64,000 bases of DNA from NCBI GenBank assembly GCA_002493325.1, contig DKYL01000038.1, positions 18,318-82,317 of the forward strand, read 5' to 3'. This stretch comes from Ruminococcaceae bacterium UBA7101. GTDB lineage: Bacteria; Bacillota; Clostridia; Oscillospirales; Acutalibacteraceae. The position numbers were made by a program, and so were the translations under genes. The notes below the pieces were generated by a model. That model saw only the letters and a list, made by a program, of their open reading frames with translations. It searched no databases and was not told the DNA's origin. Of the stretch, positions 36,578 through 45,423 are shown piece after piece; position 1 is the first letter of the stretch; every line of letters begins with the position of its first letter.

Positions 36578-37924
36578 ATGGCGTTAATCACGAAAGCAAT
36601 AAAAGGAACGAAAGACGTTCTGCCAAAGGATGTCTACAAAAATCAATACATTGAAGCAACATGTCTTGGTGTTGCAGAGCAGTTCGGATATAAGGAAATA
36701 CGCACCCCTGTTTTTGAACACACCGAGCTTTTTCAGCGTGGTGTCGGTGACACAACAGACGTTGTTCAGAAGGAAATGTACACCTTTGATGACAAGGGCG
36801 GACGTTCAATCACATTAAGACCTGAGGGTACTGCCGGTGCAGTTCGTTCTTATCTTGAAAACGGACTCTGCAACGAGGCACTTCCTCAGAAGGTTTGCTA
36901 CAACATCTCCTGCTACCGCTATGAAAAGCCGCAGGCAGGCAGACTCAGAGAATTTCACCAGTTCGGTATTGAATGCTTCGGCAGTGCTTCACCGCTTGCA
37001 GATGCTGAAATTATTGCACTTGCAAAAACAATCTTTGATAATTTAGAGGTTAAGGACTTAAGCCTTGAGATTAATTCAATCGGCTGTCCGACCTGCAGAG
37101 CCGAATATCACAAGGCACTCAAAGAATACTTTTCTGCAAGAAAGGATGAGCTTTGCGATACCTGCAAGGACAGACTTGAAAGAAATCCAATGCGTATTCT
37201 TGACTGCAAAAGCCCTGTTTGCTCTGAAATTGCAAAGGATGCACCAATTATGCTTGACTACCTTTGTGATGAATGCAGGGAGCATTTTAATAAAGTACAG
37301 GAATATTTAAAGGCACAGGATATTGCATTTAATATCAATCCTAAAATTGTTAGAGGTCTTGATTATTACACCAAAACCGTATTTGAATTTGTATCAAGCT
37401 CAATCGGTGCACAGGGTACTGTTTGCGGCGGCGGACGTTATGACGGACTTGTTGAAGAGCTTGGCGGTCAGAAAACAGCTTCACTTGGCTTTGGTATGGG
37501 TCTTGAAAGACTTATGCTTTTGATGGAAGCACAAAACTGTCCATTCCCCGAACCGCAGGCGGCAGATTTATTCATCGTTGCGCTTGGTGACAAGGCTGTA
37601 CTGAAGGCTCTTGAAATATCAAAGGATATGAGGGCCGAGGGCTTTGGCTGCTTAATGGATTTAAACCGGCGTTCAGTAAGAGCACAGATGAAATATGCTG
37701 ACAAGCTTGGTGCAAAATTCAATCTTGTTATCGGCGACAACGAGGTTGAAAGCGGCTGTGCCAAGCTGAAAAATATGGCAACAGGCGAAGAAACAGAAAT
37801 TCAGCTTGAAACCTTTGTCAACGGCTTTTATAATATTTCACTTGCCGAACAGCTTGCTGATTTGGAAATTAACGGCGAGGAGTTTGATTTCAGTACACTC
37901 TTCGGAAACGGAAATGAGGAATAA
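36578..37924 (+). CDS. hisS: Histidyl-tRNA synthetase
   Basis: A 448-residue class II aminoacyl-tRNA synthetase. Motif 2 region (CYRYEKPQAGRLREFHQFGIE), the histidine-specific segment RGLDYYTKTVFEF and motif 3 (GLGFGMGLERL-like, here LGFGMGLERLMLL) are present, followed by an anticodon-binding domain. The leader is only 57 bp, too short for a T-box. The next gene, aspS, starts 4 bp after the hisS stop, the common hisS-aspS pair of Firmicutes. Confidence 0.97.
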   Translation: MALITKAIKGTKDVLPKDVYKNQYIEATCLGVAEQFGYKEIRTPVFEHTELFQRGVGDTTDVVQKEMYTFDDKGGRSITLRPEGTAGAVRSYLENGLCNEALPQKVCYNISCYRYEKPQAGRLREFHQFGIECFGSASPLADAEIIALAKTIFDNLEVKDLSLEINSIGCPTCRAEYHKALKEYFSARKDELCDTCKDRLERNPMRILDCKSPVCSEIAKDAPIMLDYLCDECREHFNKVQEYLKAQDIAFNINPKIVRGLDYYTKTVFEFVSSSIGAQGTVCGGGRYDGLVEELGGQKTASLGFGMGLERLMLLMEAQNCPFPEPQAADLFIVALGDKAVLKALEISKDMRAEGFGCLMDLNRRSVRAQMKYADKLGAKFNLVIGDNEVESGCAKLKNMATGEETEIQLETFVNGFYNISLAEQLADLEINGEEFDFSTLFGNGNEE

Positions 37925-37928
37925 TCAT

Positions 37929-39725
37929 ATGGAAACAGAAACAATAAAAGGACTTAAAAGAACCAATTACTGCGGTGAGCTGAGAATTGAGGATGCAGGC
38001 AAGGAGGTTACACTCTTCGGCTGGTGTCAAAGACAGCGTGACCTCGGCAACCTTATCTTCATTGATCTAAGGGACAGAACAGGTATTGTTCAGCTTTCCT
38101 TCAATGACACAACAGACCGTGCGGTTTTTGCAAAGGCACAGGCTGTAAGAAGTGAATATGTTGTTGCACTTGTGGGTACTGTTGCAGAAAGAGAGAGCAA
38201 GAATAAAGACCTGCCGACAGGTGATATTGAAATTATTGTTAAGGAATTTCGCATTATTTCAAAGGCTGAAACTCCGCCTTTTGAGATTGTTAACAGCGAA
38301 AAGGTCGGTGACGAAACCACACTGAAATACCGCTACCTTAACCTTAGAAATCAGAAGCTCACACAGAATATTTTAATGCGTCATAAGATTGCAAAAATTG
38401 CAAGAGATTATTTTTATGACAATGACTTCATTGAGATTGAAACCCCGATGATGATTAAATCAACACCTGAGGGAGCAAGGGACTACGTTGTACCGTCACG
38501 TGTTCATAACGGCAAATTCTATGCTCTGCCCCAGTCACCTCAGATTTACAAGCAGCTCACTATGGTAGCAGGCTTTGACAGATATATTCAGCTTGCACGC
38601 TGCTTCAGGGATGAGGATTTAAGAGCAGACAGACAGCCTGAATTCACACAGATTGACCTTGAAATGAGCTTTGTTGACACCGATGACATTATGGAAATGG
38701 CAGAGGGCTTTATCACTAAGCTGATGAAGGAAACAGTCAATGTTGACATACCTATGCCCCTGCCCCGTATGACCTTTGCAGAGGCTATGGAAAAATACGG
38801 CTCTGACAAACCGGACACACGTTTTGATATGTTAATCAACGACATTACTGAATGGGCAGACAAAACAGATTTTGTTGTATTCAAAAATGCTATTGCAGAC
38901 AGCGGCTCCGTTAAAGCCATTGTTGCGAAAAACAGTGCTGCCACATACACAAGAAAGAAAATTGACAAGCTGACCGAGCATGCAAAGGGCATCGGTGCAA
39001 AGGGACTTGCATACATCCGCTGGGCTGGCGCTGAGCCAGCCTGCTCCTTTAACAAGTTCTTAAAGGAAGGCGAGTTGCAGGCACTGATTGAAGAATTAGG
39101 TGCCGAGCAGGGCGACTGTGTATTCATCATCAGCGACAAAACAAGCGCTGCACTTTCAATCCTCGGCTCATTAAGACTGATAATTGCCAAGGAGTTAGGC
39201 ATCATTCCTGAGGGTAAATGGAATTACCTCTGGATAACAGAAATGCCGTTCTTTGAGCAGGACGAGGAAACAGGCGAATGGGTTGCAATGCACCACCCAT
39301 TCACTATGCCTATGGAGGAATGCATTGAATATCTTGACACAGATAAGGGCAAAGTAAGAGCAAAGGCATTTGACCTTGTTTTAAACGGCACAGAGCTTTC
39401 ATCAGGCTCAATGAGAATTACCGATTGTCAGTTACAGAACAAAATGTTCGAGCTTCTCGGTATGGAGCAGGATGAAATTGACGCTAAATTCGGCTTCCTT
39501 GTAGAGGCTTATCACTACGCATCACCTCCTCACGGCGGTATGGGTATCGGTCTTGACCGACTTGCTATGATTATCTGCGGCGCAGACAGCCTGCGTGATG
39601 TTACAGCATTCCCTAAGGTACAGAATGCAAGCGAGCTTATGAGCGGTGCACCAAGCTATATTGATGACATCCAGCTTGACGAGCTTGGTATTAACCTTGC
39701 CAAAGCGGAGGCTGACAATGAGTAG
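37929..39725 (+). CDS. aspS: Aspartyl-tRNA synthetase
   Basis: A 598-residue bacterial-type AspRS: N-terminal OB-fold anticodon-binding domain (GWCQRQRDLGNLIFIDLRDR), class II catalytic core with FRDEDLRADRQPEFTQID (motif 2), an inserted GAD domain, and motif 3 in GGMGIGLDRLAMI. The ATG at 37929 has GAGGAA nine bases upstream; a longer frame overlapping hisS is not needed. It overlaps the next gene by eight bases. Confidence 0.97.
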   Translation: METETIKGLKRTNYCGELRIEDAGKEVTLFGWCQRQRDLGNLIFIDLRDRTGIVQLSFNDTTDRAVFAKAQAVRSEYVVALVGTVAERESKNKDLPTGDIEIIVKEFRIISKAETPPFEIVNSEKVGDETTLKYRYLNLRNQKLTQNILMRHKIAKIARDYFYDNDFIEIETPMMIKSTPEGARDYVVPSRVHNGKFYALPQSPQIYKQLTMVAGFDRYIQLARCFRDEDLRADRQPEFTQIDLEMSFVDTDDIMEMAEGFITKLMKETVNVDIPMPLPRMTFAEAMEKYGSDKPDTRFDMLINDITEWADKTDFVVFKNAIADSGSVKAIVAKNSAATYTRKKIDKLTEHAKGIGAKGLAYIRWAGAEPACSFNKFLKEGELQALIEELGAEQGDCVFIISDKTSAALSILGSLRLIIAKELGIIPEGKWNYLWITEMPFFEQDEETGEWVAMHHPFTMPMEECIEYLDTDKGKVRAKAFDLVLNGTELSSGSMRITDCQLQNKMFELLGMEQDEIDAKFGFLVEAYHYASPPHGGMGIGLDRLAMIICGADSLRDVTAFPKVQNASELMSGAPSYIDDIQLDELGINLAKAEADNE

Positions 39726-40302
39726 CAACTTCTTCGCAATGGTTAACCGTATGAAGCTTATCGACAGATGGGCTTTAATGCGAAATACATCCAAGGAAAA
39801 TATTGCTGAGCACAGCCACAGTGTTGCGGTCATTGCCCACGCACTGGCACTGATCGGCAATAAAAAATTCGGTAAAAATTATGATGCACAACGAGCAGCA
39901 CTCCTTGCTTTGTATCATGATACCACCGAGGTTATCACAGGCGATATGCCGACACCTGTTAAGTATTATAACGACAGCATTAAAAATGTGTACAAGGATA
40001 TTGAGCACATTGCAGGTGAAAGACTTCTTGATATGCTGCCCGAGGAGTTCAAAGCAGATTACCGACCATTCTTTGAAGCAGAGGAAAGCGACAGAGAGCT
40101 TTGGGCATTGGTTAAGGCTGCCGACAAAATCAGTGCTTTAATCAAATGTATTGAGGAGCACAGAATGGGCAACCTTGAATTTGAAACTGCACTCAAAGCA
40201 CAGGAGGAAAAAATCAAAAGCATTGATTTGCCTGAGGTTGAATATTTCAGTGAATATTTTCTCCCTGCTTATTATCTGACCCTTGATGAGCATACAAAAT
40301 AA
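39718..40302 (+). CDS. YfbR-like HD-domain 5'-nucleotidase
   Basis: A 194-residue HD-superfamily phosphohydrolase. HD motifs are seen in AEHSHSVAVIAHALA and in LYHDTTEVITGDMPTPVKYY, which closely follows the YfbR pattern of metal-dependent deoxyribonucleoside 5'-monophosphatases. The ATG inside the aspS end is preceded by GCGGAGG at ideal distance, so translation is coupled to aspS. Physiological role is probably nucleotide pool sanitation. Confidence 0.9.
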   Translation: MSSNFFAMVNRMKLIDRWALMRNTSKENIAEHSHSVAVIAHALALIGNKKFGKNYDAQRAALLALYHDTTEVITGDMPTPVKYYNDSIKNVYKDIEHIAGERLLDMLPEEFKADYRPFFEAEESDRELWALVKAADKISALIKCIEEHRMGNLEFETALKAQEEKIKSIDLPEVEYFSEYFLPAYYLTLDEHTK

Positions 40303-40315
40303 AAGGAGCATCCCT

Positions 40316-40774
40316 ATGTCAGACCGAGCAAATATGATTGAGCTTACAAACCTTTGTATGGTTTATGATGACAATGACAATATTCTTGTGCTTGACAGAC
40401 TTGCAGGCGACTGGGCAGGTGTTACCTTCCCCGGCGGTCACGTTGAAGACGGTGAATCCATCATTGACTCTGTTATACGTGAGGTTAAAGAGGAAACAGG
40501 ACTTGATATAAAAGCACCTAAACTCTGCGGACTGAAGCAGTGGCAGAATGCGGACGGCTCAAGGTATCTGGTTGTGTTCTGCAAAACCAATCAATTCAGC
40601 GGCACAATCCAATCTTCTGATGAGGGCGAGGTATTCTGGATTAAGAGAAAAGAACTGAACAGCTATAAGCTCTCACAGGACTTTGAGGATATGATAAAAA
40701 TTTTTGAGGATGACAGCCTCAGCGAATTTTATTATTACAAAGAAAATGACAAATGGGAATATAAATTATTATAA
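40316..40774 (+). CDS. NUDIX hydrolase
   Basis: A 152-residue NUDIX pyrophosphohydrolase, most like the 8-oxo-dGTP diphosphatase (MutT/YtkD-like) group. The NUDIX box is complete: GGHVEDGESIIDSVIREVKE continuing ETGL. The ATG has AAAAGGAG nine bases upstream. Last gene of hisS-aspS-yfbR-nudix; a strong terminator follows. Substrate cannot be set from sequence alone. Confidence 0.9.
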   Translation: MSDRANMIELTNLCMVYDDNDNILVLDRLAGDWAGVTFPGGHVEDGESIIDSVIREVKEETGLDIKAPKLCGLKQWQNADGSRYLVVFCKTNQFSGTIQSSDEGEVFWIKRKELNSYKLSQDFEDMIKIFEDDSLSEFYYYKENDKWEYKLL

Positions 40775-40804
40775 ACAAAGGGGCCGTTTTTACAGCCCCT
40801 TTGT
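40775..40804 (+). terminator. Terminator after the NUDIX gene
   Basis: A perfect 10-bp stem (ACAAAGGGGC / GCCCCTTTGT) followed by TGTTTT. Confidence 0.85.
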
Positions 40805-40862
40805 TGTTTTATCATTAATGCATACTGATTATAATACAATATAGTGAAAGGTATGTGATGAT

Positions 40863-41345
40863 ATGCACTTTGTAGGTTATAATCGGGAAAATGCAATAGA
40901 ATATGCAAAAAAATGGGCAAGGTCAAGAAATAATGTATATATGAATTTTGACGGTATGGGCGGTGACTGCACCAACTTTGCATCTCAGTGCCTTTATGCA
41001 GGTGTGAATGTAATGAATTATCAAAGGGATATTGGCTGGTACTATAATTCCCCTGATGACAGAGCTGCCGCCTGGTCAGGTGCAGAATACTTTATAAAAT
41101 TTATGCTGAATAATAAAGGAGAAGGACCTTTTGCATCAGCCGTATCCATCAATAATCTTGAGGTCGGAGATTTTATCAGCCTTAACAACGGTACTGAATA
41201 TTACCATACACTCATTGTAACAGGCTTTTCAAACGGCACACCGCTGGTATCGGCACATACCGACGATTCCTATATGAGAAATCTGAATACATATTATTTC
41301 AGCTCTGCCCAAGGAATTCATATCCTTGGTGCCAATAAATATTAA
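40863..41345 (+). CDS. Putative amidase-domain protein
   Basis: A 160-residue protein matching the bacterial amidase_6-type papain-like domain: N-terminal YNRENAIEYAKKWA, the catalytic cysteine in GGDCTNFASQCLYAG, a His in YYHTLIVTG and a C-terminal TDDSYMRN segment. This domain is usually the C-terminal part of exported or spore-associated proteins; here it stands alone with no signal peptide, so it probably acts in the cytoplasm or forespore/mother cell. Its substrate is unknown. It is flanked by terminators and forms a single-gene unit. Confidence 0.85.
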   Translation: MHFVGYNRENAIEYAKKWARSRNNVYMNFDGMGGDCTNFASQCLYAGVNVMNYQRDIGWYYNSPDDRAAAWSGAEYFIKFMLNNKGEGPFASAVSINNLEVGDFISLNNGTEYYHTLIVTGFSNGTPLVSAHTDDSYMRNLNTYYFSSAQGIHILGANKY

Positions 41346-41347
41346 AT

Positions 41348-41400
41348 AAACCAAAACAGCCTTATATTATGCTTATCGCATAATATAAGGCTGTTGGTTT
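41348..41400. terminator. Long bidirectional terminator hairpin
   Basis: About 23 paired bases with one bulge: AAACCAAAACAGCC...ATGC pairs with GCAT...GGCTGTTGGTTT around a TTATC loop. It lies between convergent genes. Confidence 0.85.
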
Positions 41401-41402
41401 AA

Positions 41403-41735
41403 TTATTTCTCTCTGCAGTGACATTCAGGATTTGTGCAGGTGCAATTTGGATTATATCCACTTGCGCATTCATCAGTACAGGTACATTTCCATCTTTTTA
41501 ACTCAGGAAATAATTTTGTACAATGCGCTTTCATTTCTTCATTGGTCATTCCTGCCTGTGCACCATATTGAGAACACATTTCAATGTATTCTTCCATTGA
41601 AACCTTGTCTATGAACTCACCGTTTTCATAGCAATATTTGCAATAATCAGCATTGATGCTTCCGTCTTTGTTTCTACCTAACTGTTCATTAGATATTATC
41701 GGCATACCGCAGCTCTGGCATATTTTATTTTCCAT
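41403..41735 (-). CDS. Zinc-ribbon protein with cysteine-rich metallothionein-like tail
   Basis: A 110-residue protein. Residues 1-80 match the putative zinc-ribbon family that starts CQSCGMPI and continues YCKYCYENGEF and SMEEYIEMC. The last 27 residues carry seven cysteines at positions 84, 86, 90, 98, 100, 105 and 107 plus His106, in CxC, CxxxC and CxC spacing, like a metallothionein. This suggests metal binding by both halves. A role in metal storage or sensing is inference. The gene lies 17 bp downstream of the GH30 gene. Confidence 0.8.
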   Translation of the reverse strand: MENKICQSCGMPIISNEQLGRNKDGSINADYCKYCYENGEFIDKVSMEEYIEMCSQYGAQAGMTNEEMKAHCTKLFPELKRWKCTCTDECASGYNPNCTCTNPECHCREK

Positions 41736-41752
41736 TTTTTACTCCTTCAATT

Positions 41753-43351
41753 CTAAAATTTTACTGTAACAACTGACATTGCAGGGATTTGAATATCTGC
41801 ATCACCTGCTTTACCGTTTGCTGTGTTTTCCAAATCATATTTTTCACTGGTAGTATAAACAGAATAATCCTTATCAGCACTTAACTTTGTCACTGTATCA
41901 CGATTGGTTGTGTTAACATAAACCACTGTTGTGGTATCGTCAGGATTAATGAACGCACAGCTTTCAACGCCATCCACACCTGAGCTGCAGGCAATACGCA
42001 CTGCACCCTCACGGATGAATTTTGAAAAGTTGCCAAGGCACCATAATCTTTTTGAGGTTTGAATATCGTTATGATTATCGGCATTGATATAAACAAGACC
42101 GTCAGGGTAAACACCATAGGAGCAGCCAAGCCACCAGTCCCACTCATTGGCATTAAGTATAGTCAAATCATCAACGATAACCTTAGCCATTGCCACACCA
42201 TATTCAATGCCCATTCCGTTTGTGCCGTTTTCTTCCTTTGAGATAAGATCAAACACACCCGTATTCTCATCATTTGTCATCTGGCAATATTCTGTTGCAG
42301 TAATATTATACTTAGAATATTTATCAGCCAAATATTTTGCAGCATCCTTTTTAGTATCGGTTGATGACCAGTAGGAGTGCATACTTACATTATTGAAATA
42401 ATCTCTTAAATCCTTGTTTTTAAACACATACTTAGGACCTTTTCCAAGGATGCAATCCATATAAGCCATACAGCTTGAGCCCTCACCCTCCATTGAGCCT
42501 GACTCAAACATAGATACCTTAACACCGTTATTTTTCTCCAAATCCGAGCCTGAAAATTTGTCAACCATTACATTATACAAATCCCTTGCCTCAGTTTTTG
42601 AGTAATGGCAGCCCTCCTGATTAACGGAAAAAGTTCCATCCTCATTATACCACGCAGCCCAGCTATACTGTGGCTCATTAATTGGTGACACATCTGTTAC
42701 TTTGTAACCCTCATTAACAAAATGCTCGGCAACATTATAGCAGTAATCCGCAAAGGGCTGATAATTTGACGCATCAAGATTTGTCACCCAAGGCTCGTCC
42801 TCCTTAATAGCAGAGCCATAGCCAAGACCGTTTTTTGTCATACTTACAGGGGGGGAATTGGCAAAAAGAGTAACCCTTAAATCATCGCCTGCAAGCTCCC
42901 TTGCCTGGGCAAGACACTTCTGAGCAGCAGCATCAGAAGTGAAATCATAACTGCCGTCAGCCTGCAAAAAGCATTCCGTACGGCGGTTTTCAGTTAAAAT
43001 ATGCTCGTCGCCCTTTGAGCCTGCTCCGATATTATAACGATAAACATTTAAACCGATACCCTTTTCTTTATCATAAAGGTATGACAAAATTTCCTTGCTG
43101 TTTTCCCATTTGCCGACATCCTGACTCCACCAGCAGGCAGAGGCACCAAAACCGTTGATATTCTGATATGAAACCAAATCATCAATTACAGTAACATTGG
43201 TATTGATGTTTTCATTCACTGCTTTGCTTTCATCGTAGCTTCTCTTTTCTTCCATACCCACAACTCCAAGCATTATGTAAGCTCCTGCCGCAATAATGAC
43301 CGCCAGTAAAACAGCAATAATACTTACAATTATTTTTTTCGTTTTAGACAT
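41753..43351 (-). CDS. GH30 family glycoside hydrolase, membrane-anchored
   Basis: A 532-residue enzyme with an N-terminal membrane anchor (residues 6-32, no clear cleavage site) and a GH30 barrel plus beta domain. The substrate-side segment NGFGASACWW, the acid/base Glu226 in SPINEPQYSW and the nucleophile Glu354 in ATEYCQM fit GH30. Candidate activities are glucuronoxylanase or endo-beta-1,6-galactanase; subfamily cannot be fixed by eye. The ATG at 43351 has GGGGTG six bases upstream. It follows the uxuA-uxuB genes after a terminator, so linkage to glucuronate catabolism is plausible. Confidence 0.85.
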   Translation of the reverse strand: MSKTKKIIVSIIAVLLAVIIAAGAYIMLGVVGMEEKRSYDESKAVNENINTNVTVIDDLVSYQNINGFGASACWWSQDVGKWENSKEILSYLYDKEKGIGLNVYRYNIGAGSKGDEHILTENRRTECFLQADGSYDFTSDAAAQKCLAQARELAGDDLRVTLFANSPPVSMTKNGLGYGSAIKEDEPWVTNLDASNYQPFADYCYNVAEHFVNEGYKVTDVSPINEPQYSWAAWYNEDGTFSVNQEGCHYSKTEARDLYNVMVDKFSGSDLEKNNGVKVSMFESGSMEGEGSSCMAYMDCILGKGPKYVFKNKDLRDYFNNVSMHSYWSSTDTKKDAAKYLADKYSKYNITATEYCQMTNDENTGVFDLISKEENGTNGMGIEYGVAMAKVIVDDLTILNANEWDWWLGCSYGVYPDGLVYINADNHNDIQTSKRLWCLGNFSKFIREGAVRIACSSGVDGVESCAFINPDDTTTVVYVNTTNRDTVTKLSADKDYSVYTTSEKYDLENTANGKAGDADIQIPAMSVVTVKF

Positions 43352-43378
43352 ACAAGACACCCCATTCACTGAAAAAAT

Positions 43379-43415
43379 AACGGGTACAAATTACCTTAAT
43401 AAAACTGTACCCGTT
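43379..43415 (-). terminator. Terminator between uxuB and the GH30 gene
   Basis: Perfect 10-bp arms (AACGGGTACA / TGTACCCGTT) with a 17-base loop. On the minus strand the stem is followed by a run of T, so it ends or attenuates the uxuA-uxuB transcript. Confidence 0.75.
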
Positions 43416-43429
43416 ACAAATCAAATCAA

Positions 43430-44278
43430 TTATACACCGCTATATGCATTAAAGCCGCCGTCAACAGCAATATTCACACCTGTAATAAAGCCTGAATACT
43501 CCTCATCACAAAGGAATAAGAGTGTACCGTCAAGCTCTTCTGCCTCGCCAAAGCGTTTCATTGGTGTTGCTGCTAAAATCTTTCCGGTTCTCTCTGTCGG
43601 TGAACCGTCCTCATTCCAGAGGAGTGTTGCATTCTGCTTTGTTGAGAAAAAGCCCGGCGCAATCGCATTCACACGAATACCCAGAGGCGCAAAATGAACA
43701 GCCATCCATTCAGTAAAGTTTTTAACAGCAGCCTTTGCTGCACTGTATGCAGGAATTCTTGTTAAAGGACGGTATGCATTCATGGATGTTACCATAATGA
43801 TTGTGCCCTTTTCCCTTTCAGCCATATCCTTTGCAAACACCTGAGTAGGGATTAATGTGCCAAGGAAATTAAGGTTAAATACAAAGCTGATACCATTAGG
43901 GTCCAAATCAAAGAAGGTTTTAATATTCTCGTCCTTCTGAACAAGATCAATTTTTTCAAGTGTATCCTTTGTTGTAGTACCCTTTGGATTATTGCCGCCT
44001 GCACCGTTAAGCAGAATGTCACAGACACCAAGCTTTTCATTAATAATCTCACGAGCCTTTTCCATAGACTCAAGCTCTAAAACATTACATCCAACGGCAA
44101 TAGCCTCACCGCCGTCAGCATTGATTTCATCAGCACAAGCCTGTGCTGCAGCTTCATTAAGATCAAGCACTGCAATTTTGCAGCCCTGCTTAGCCAGTGT
44201 TTTTGCAAAAGAACCGCATATAACTCCGCCGCCGCCTGTAACAACTGCAACCTTGCCTTTTAAATTTTCATGTGTCAT
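43430..44278 (-). CDS. uxuB: SDR-type D-mannonate oxidoreductase (fructuronate reductase)
   Basis: A 282-residue short-chain dehydrogenase: NAD-binding start VAVVTGGGGVICG, NGAGGNNP region and catalytic Ser-Tyr-Lys (TSMNAYRPLTRIPAYSAAK). Its place one base after uxuA indicates the fructuronate reductase of hexuronate catabolism, as with the SDR-type UxuB of Bacillus subtilis. Without that neighbour it could only be called an SDR oxidoreductase. Confidence 0.88.
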   Translation of the reverse strand: MTHENLKGKVAVVTGGGGVICGSFAKTLAKQGCKIAVLDLNEAAAQACADEINADGGEAIAVGCNVLELESMEKAREIINEKLGVCDILLNGAGGNNPKGTTTKDTLEKIDLVQKDENIKTFFDLDPNGISFVFNLNFLGTLIPTQVFAKDMAEREKGTIIMVTSMNAYRPLTRIPAYSAAKAAVKNFTEWMAVHFAPLGIRVNAIAPGFFSTKQNATLLWNEDGSPTERTGKILAATPMKRFGEAEELDGTLLFLCDEEYSGFITGVNIAVDGGFNAYSGV

Positions 44279-44279
44279 A

Positions 44280-45350
44280 TTATTTATCCTTTCTTGATTT
44301 TTCTACTGCTTCCCAAAGACCATTGAGATAGCTGACACCAAGTGCTCTGTCATAAAGACCATAGCCCGGTCTTGCAACCTCTCCCCAAATCATTCTGCCG
44401 TGGTCAGGGCGGATATAGCCGTCAAAGCCAACCTCCTGCAATGCCTTAACAATCTCATACATATCAAGTGAGCCTGCTGCACTTTCGTGTGCAGTTTCAT
44501 TAAACCACCGGTTATTGATGGATACATTTCTGAGATGAGCAAAATAAATTCTGTCACCTGCTGCCTTGATAATTTCAACCATATCATTATCGGGGCTTGC
44601 ACCGAGTGAGCCTGTGCAGAGTGTTAAACCATTGTACTTGCTTGGCACCATTTCAAGAAGCTTAACAACAGCATCCTTGCCTGTAATAATTCTCGGCAGA
44701 CCGAAAATGCTCCAGGGCGGATCATCGGGATGAATCGCCATTTTGACATCGCATTCCTCGCAGACAGGCATAATCGCCTCAAGAAAATATTTAAGGTTTG
44801 TCCACAAATCATCCGCAGTGATTCCCTTGTATTTCTCAAAAAGCTCCTTGATTTCACCCATACGCTCTGTTTCCCAGCCTGGCATAGCGTAGCCGTTTGA
44901 GTTGTCATCAATTTCTTTAAACATATCCTCAGGTGATTTGCCCTCAACCTGCTTTCCGTCATAGCAAAGACAGGTTGAACCATCAGGAAGCGGCATATAC
45001 AAATCAGTTCTTGTCCAGTCAAAAACAGGCATAAAGTTATAGCATATAACCTTAACACCCACCTTAGCTAAATTTCTGATTGATTTTTTATAATTTTCAA
45101 TCAGTCCGTCACGGCTCGGCAAGCCAAGCTTAATATCCTCGTGCACATTAACACTTTCAATACATTCCATTGAAAGACCTGCAGCAGTGATTTCATCATA
45201 CATTTTCTGCACGTCCTCCATCTCCCACGCCTCACCTGCGGGAAGATAATGAAGAGCAGGCACTACGCCGACCACACCCGGAATCTGCTTTATCTGGTCA
45301 AGTGAAACAGTATCCAGCTTTTCACCGAACCAACGAAAAGTCATTTGCAT
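44280..45350 (-). CDS. uxuA: Mannonate dehydratase
   Basis: A 356-residue enzyme dehydrating D-mannonate to 2-keto-3-deoxygluconate in glucuronate catabolism. The N-terminal MTFRWFGEKLDTVSLDQIKQ, the metal-site regions GVKVICYNFMPVFDWTRTDL and AIHPDDPPWSIFGLPRI, and the C-terminal RPDHGRMIWGE are family signatures. AGGAGG lies seven bases before the ATG, and a promoter lies just upstream. No uxaC, kdgK or kdgA is in the window. Confidence 0.96.
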   Translation of the reverse strand: MQMTFRWFGEKLDTVSLDQIKQIPGVVGVVPALHYLPAGEAWEMEDVQKMYDEITAAGLSMECIESVNVHEDIKLGLPSRDGLIENYKKSIRNLAKVGVKVICYNFMPVFDWTRTDLYMPLPDGSTCLCYDGKQVEGKSPEDMFKEIDDNSNGYAMPGWETERMGEIKELFEKYKGITADDLWTNLKYFLEAIMPVCEECDVKMAIHPDDPPWSIFGLPRIITGKDAVVKLLEMVPSKYNGLTLCTGSLGASPDNDMVEIIKAAGDRIYFAHLRNVSINNRWFNETAHESAAGSLDMYEIVKALQEVGFDGYIRPDHGRMIWGEVARPGYGLYDRALGVSYLNGLWEAVEKSRKDK

Positions 45351-45374
45351 AGAAATACCTCCTTATATTTAATA

Positions 45375-45402
45375 ATTATACACCCACATTTTACCACAAC
45401 AA
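45375..45402 (-). promoter_or_regulatory. SigA-type promoter of uxuA-uxuB
   Basis: On the minus strand TTGTTG, 16-bp spacer, TATAAT, about 25 bp before the uxuA start. A 16-base palindrome (TTGCCTTGCAAGGCAA, about 45404-45419) sits just upstream and may be an operator or the yqfD transcript end. Confidence 0.6.
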
Positions 45403-45423
45403 GTATTGCCTTGCAAGGCAAAA

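Noticed and set aside
38588..39205. 205-codon open frame antisense to aspS
   Set aside because: Lies fully inside a well-supported gene, has no ribosome binding site or motif, and its composition reflects the codon pattern of aspS.
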